The notes under the pieces: model-generated
The model's database searches: none
Seen by the model: only the letters and a program-made list of their open reading frames with translations
Told to the model about the DNA's origin: nothing
Translations under genes and position numbers: made by a program
Assembly: GCA_009786295.1 (NCBI GenBank)
Contig: WQTN01000127.1
Location: forward strand, 1-15,787
Reading direction: 5' to 3'
From: Methanomassiliicoccaceae archaeon
Lineage (GTDB): Archaea; Thermoplasmatota; Thermoplasmata; Methanomassiliicoccales; Methanomethylophilaceae
DNA: 15,787 nt
In this document: piece by piece, positions 13,567 through 15,787 of the stretch
Layout of the letters: every line of letters begins with the position of its first letter
Position numbering within the stretch: position 1 is the stretch's first letter

Positions 13567-15555
13567 TCATAGGGGCGTCGTATCTCTCCTCCTTCTGATC
13601 ATGATCCCCGCTCCTGCCGCAGCTGCTAATCCTGCCGCGGCGACTGCCAGATAGTGATTGTTCTTCGCGGGCTGCTTTTCGTCCGATGCCACCGTGTACT
13701 CGCTGGCGGCAGAGTGCCCGGTCCCGTCCATGGTCACACTTATTCTGTATGTTCCAGAAGGAAGGTCCGTCAAGGCGATCCTGTTTATGGATGATGTTCT
13801 GAGAACGCCGTTGCCCAGAACATCCCAGACATATTCAGAGTGTTCCGGCCCCGAGACGGTGAACGCGTAGACCGATCTGCCGTTGGCAGAGAACACATCG
13901 AATGTTATCTCGAGGCCTGTTTCCTCGATGGTATGTTCATTTACGCCCCAGTCCTCAATGAACAGTCCGGCAAAGAATTCTGTTACTTCGGGAGAATCCA
14001 CTACGACCGCGAACTCCCTGTTGTTCATGAAAGAGGTTTCGGTCCAGTTCACGGAGCCCACCCATACAAGGTCATCTATCACCACTCCTTTATTGTGTAT
14101 AAGAGAGAACGATTCCCTGCCGTCCACAGATATTGCCTTGATCTCCGTGGTGCTGTTTATCAGATTTATTGCCTCGCCCTTACTGCCGCTGGAAGAGTCG
14201 AGAATGAATCTGGCATCAACCCCTCTGTCCGCGGCGGATGACATCCACCCCAGCGGCGATCTGTCCGCTATGATCTGATATGAGTTTCCCAGGTCCAGCT
14301 GCTGAGAGTATACTCTCGTCTCGGCCTTCTCTACGAAGTACCTTAGAGCGGACCAAGAATTGTCCGGGGACAGGACGGGCATGACCCTTGCGTCGAAAGC
14401 AACGGCCTCATAGGGCTCCGCTCCCCCATAGGTTATGACGCCTTGATACGGCTTCAGGCCGGGGTAGCTGTTCAGCAGGGAACGGACATCCCCATGTTCA
14501 AGGCTCAGGTCGCTGAGGAATACATCCCGAACATATTCGGCAAGACCCTCGCTTTCTATCACAGCCCCCCATCCGCGGTTGGAACCATTAGAACTCAGGT
14601 TACCTGATGTCCAATTTTCGGATGTCACTATCATTTTCTTGCCGTCTATCACCGCATATTTATTGTGAAAGAAAGAGAAACGCTCATAATTGCCAGGAAC
14701 CTGATCATTGATCAGGTACACTTCTCCGCCGGCATCGACAATGGACCTCATGAGCGTGAGCTCCGTGGTCATATCATAGCCCAGAACATCCCCCTCCAGA
14801 AGGATGCGGACCGTCACATTCTTTTCGGACGCTGATTCGCATAGCAAAGCGGCCAGCTGAACGTTTGTCAGGAGATACATTGATATCAGGATCTCATGCT
14901 CAGCGCTCTCCAGTTCTTTGAATATCGGTATGCCCCGCGATTCCGGGAAACTGAAAGGCGTTACCTTCGCATCAAAAAATAACTCAGGATCAAAAGTGCG
15001 GTTGGTCAGTCCCGGTTTGGTAGAGACCCAGTCTGATAAAGTATCCGTATCGCTGGAGCCTATGCGGAGCAGATATCTGTTCGACGGCAGGTCTGCCGGG
15101 TCCCCTTTCCAACCCACCTCGGTTCGTTTGTTCCCGTAACAGACCGCATCCACTGTTGCACCGCTGCGGTACAGATAAACATCGTCGCCTGTGTTCGCTA
15201 GAATGAAACTTCCTTTCCTTTCAATGCTTTTATCGTCAAAGGCGATCGTTCTGTCTCTCCCGGAGAACCAGTCGTCGGCACCGATCGTCTTCGCTACCGT
15301 CAATCTCGTCCCGGATTTCACATAGATGTCTTTTACGAATGTCAGCGTCCCTTCTCCGTCCGATACCGACCAGCCTTTCAGATTCGTGTCTTTGGAACCA
15401 TAGTTGAAAAGAGATATCCCCTCATGGTCGCCGAAGGGGTATACTTCATAGAAAAGTATGTTCTCGGTCTCTCCTCCGGAGGCTGTGTCCTCAGAGAGCA
15501 CGGGCGCGGCTAGGAGGATGAACAAAAAAAGTATTGCATATCCTATTCTGAACAT
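13567..15555 (-). CDS. Secreted membrane-anchored protein with lamin-tail domain and two phospholipase D (HKD) domains
   Basis: The 662-residue protein begins with a signal peptide (1-21). A lamin-tail-like beta domain follows (about 32-140, with GISLFNYG and LKGWSVSDGEG). Two PLD-type domains come next. The first has His297, Lys299 and Asp304 in FHNKYAVID followed by SENWTSGN. The second has His487, Lys489 and Asp494 in IHNKGVVID followed by SVNWTETS. Both HxKxxxxD motifs are intact. A beta-rich region (about 545-622) precedes a C-terminal membrane helix (634-653) and an RRRR stop-transfer tail, so the enzyme should face outward. Family knowledge allows a nuclease, a phospholipase or a phosphatidyl transferase; I cannot choose. 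It has its own weak promoter, with TATAAT-like bases near 15575-15584. It is not obviously linked to the cobalt genes. Confidence 0.88.
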   Translation of the reverse strand: MFRIGYAILFLFILLAAPVLSEDTASGGETENILFYEVYPFGDHEGISLFNYGSKDTNLKGWSVSDGEGTLTFVKDIYVKSGTRLTVAKTIGADDWFSGRDRTIAFDDKSIERKGSFILANTGDDVYLYRSGATVDAVCYGNKRTEVGWKGDPADLPSNRYLLRIGSSDTDTLSDWVSTKPGLTNRTFDPELFFDAKVTPFSFPESRGIPIFKELESAEHEILISMYLLTNVQLAALLCESASEKNVTVRILLEGDVLGYDMTTELTLMRSIVDAGGEVYLINDQVPGNYERFSFFHNKYAVIDGKKMIVTSENWTSGNLSSNGSNRGWGAVIESEGLAEYVRDVFLSDLSLEHGDVRSLLNSYPGLKPYQGVITYGGAEPYEAVAFDARVMPVLSPDNSWSALRYFVEKAETRVYSQQLDLGNSYQIIADRSPLGWMSSAADRGVDARFILDSSSGSKGEAINLINSTTEIKAISVDGRESFSLIHNKGVVIDDLVWVGSVNWTETSFMNNREFAVVVDSPEVTEFFAGLFIEDWGVNEHTIEETGLEITFDVFSANGRSVYAFTVSGPEHSEYVWDVLGNGVLRTSSINRIALTDLPSGTYRISVTMDGTGHSAASEYTVASDEKQPAKNNHYLAVAAAGLAAAAGAGIMIRRRRDTTPL

Positions 15556-15606
15556 ACTTGTCCTACGGTAAGACAGTATTATAGCCGCAATATGTACAGT
15601 TAGCCC

Positions 15607-15787
15607 TTAGAGGTATTTCACAAGGTCCAAGAGCACAGCTCTCGGGTCCTTCGCCTTAACAACGCCGGATGCGAGAAGCACCCCGGATGTTCCTAGCTCA
15701 ATGGCTTTTTTTACGTCGGTCCCGGTCTTTACCCCCGCACCGCAAAGGACGGAGACAGAACCGTTCACTGCTCTGACCGCCTCTACT
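15607..15787 (-). CDS. tpiA: Triosephosphate isomerase, C-terminal fragment
   Basis: The last 59 codons and the TAA stop are visible; the gene continues past the right edge. The fragment has VLCGAGVKTGTDVKKA, then LGTSGVLLASGVVKAKDP and the end LLDLVKYL. This is the phosphate-binding end of the archaeal, shorter type of triosephosphate isomerase, which interconverts glyceraldehyde-3-phosphate and dihydroxyacetone phosphate. The stop lies 51 bp before the start of the PLD-domain gene on the same strand. The fragment shows no damage. Confidence 0.9.
   Translation of the reverse strand, partial: VEAVRAVNGSVSVLCGAGVKTGTDVKKAIELGTSGVLLASGVVKAKDPRAVLLDLVKYL

Overview
The window reads as chromosomal DNA of a methanogenic euryarchaeon. 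A member of Thermoplasmatota/Methanomassiliicoccales is my best guess, at moderate confidence. The archaeal signs are TATA-box promoters with short or absent leaders, an archaeal-type triosephosphate isomerase C-terminus, tetrapyrrole genes leading to sirohydrochlorin with no heme-branch gene, and a fused CbiMN cobalt permease component. I see no rRNA, tRNA, CRISPR array, insertion sequence or phage gene.

Layout, left to right. (1) Bases 1-5031, minus strand: a tightly packed operon read as precorrin-2 dehydrogenase, hemA, hemB, hemL, hemC and cobA (cut by the window edge). Each junction overlaps by 1-4 bases. These genes carry glutamyl-tRNA to uroporphyrinogen III precursors and on toward precorrin-2 and sirohydrochlorin. 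(2) 5032-5201: the promoter region of that operon. (3) 5202-7049: a P1B-type metal ATPase. (4) 7122-9437: cbiL, cbiH and a duplicated cbiX, which are cobalamin ring-synthesis genes. (5) 9579-10352: a plus-strand MazG-like pyrophosphohydrolase meeting a RimI-like acetyltransferase tail to tail. (6) 10430-13364: a cobalt ECF transporter, cbiMN-cbiQ-cbiO, again with overlapping junctions. (7) 13567-15555: a secreted, membrane-anchored protein with a lamin-tail domain and two phospholipase D-type motifs. (8) 15607-15787: the end of a triosephosphate isomerase gene.

Most genes serve one purpose. The transporter brings in cobalt, the hem operon makes the tetrapyrrole, the dehydrogenase makes sirohydrochlorin, CbiX inserts metal, and CbiL/CbiH methylate and contract the ring. 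Sirohydrochlorin would also feed coenzyme F430 in a methanogen.

The most notable signal is a 17-base palindrome, TTGGAT-N5-ATCCAA. It occurs five times (two perfect, two with one mismatch, one with two), only in the promoter regions of the three tetrapyrrole/cobalt operons and next to their TATA-like boxes. I infer an uncharacterised regulon controlled by a dimeric DNA-binding protein not encoded here. Other points of interest are a CbiO with an extra C-terminal domain of about 120 residues, a CbiX with two complete active-site halves, a precorrin-2 dehydrogenase that seems to lack the usual catalytic aspartate, and a P1B ATPase of unusual motif combination.
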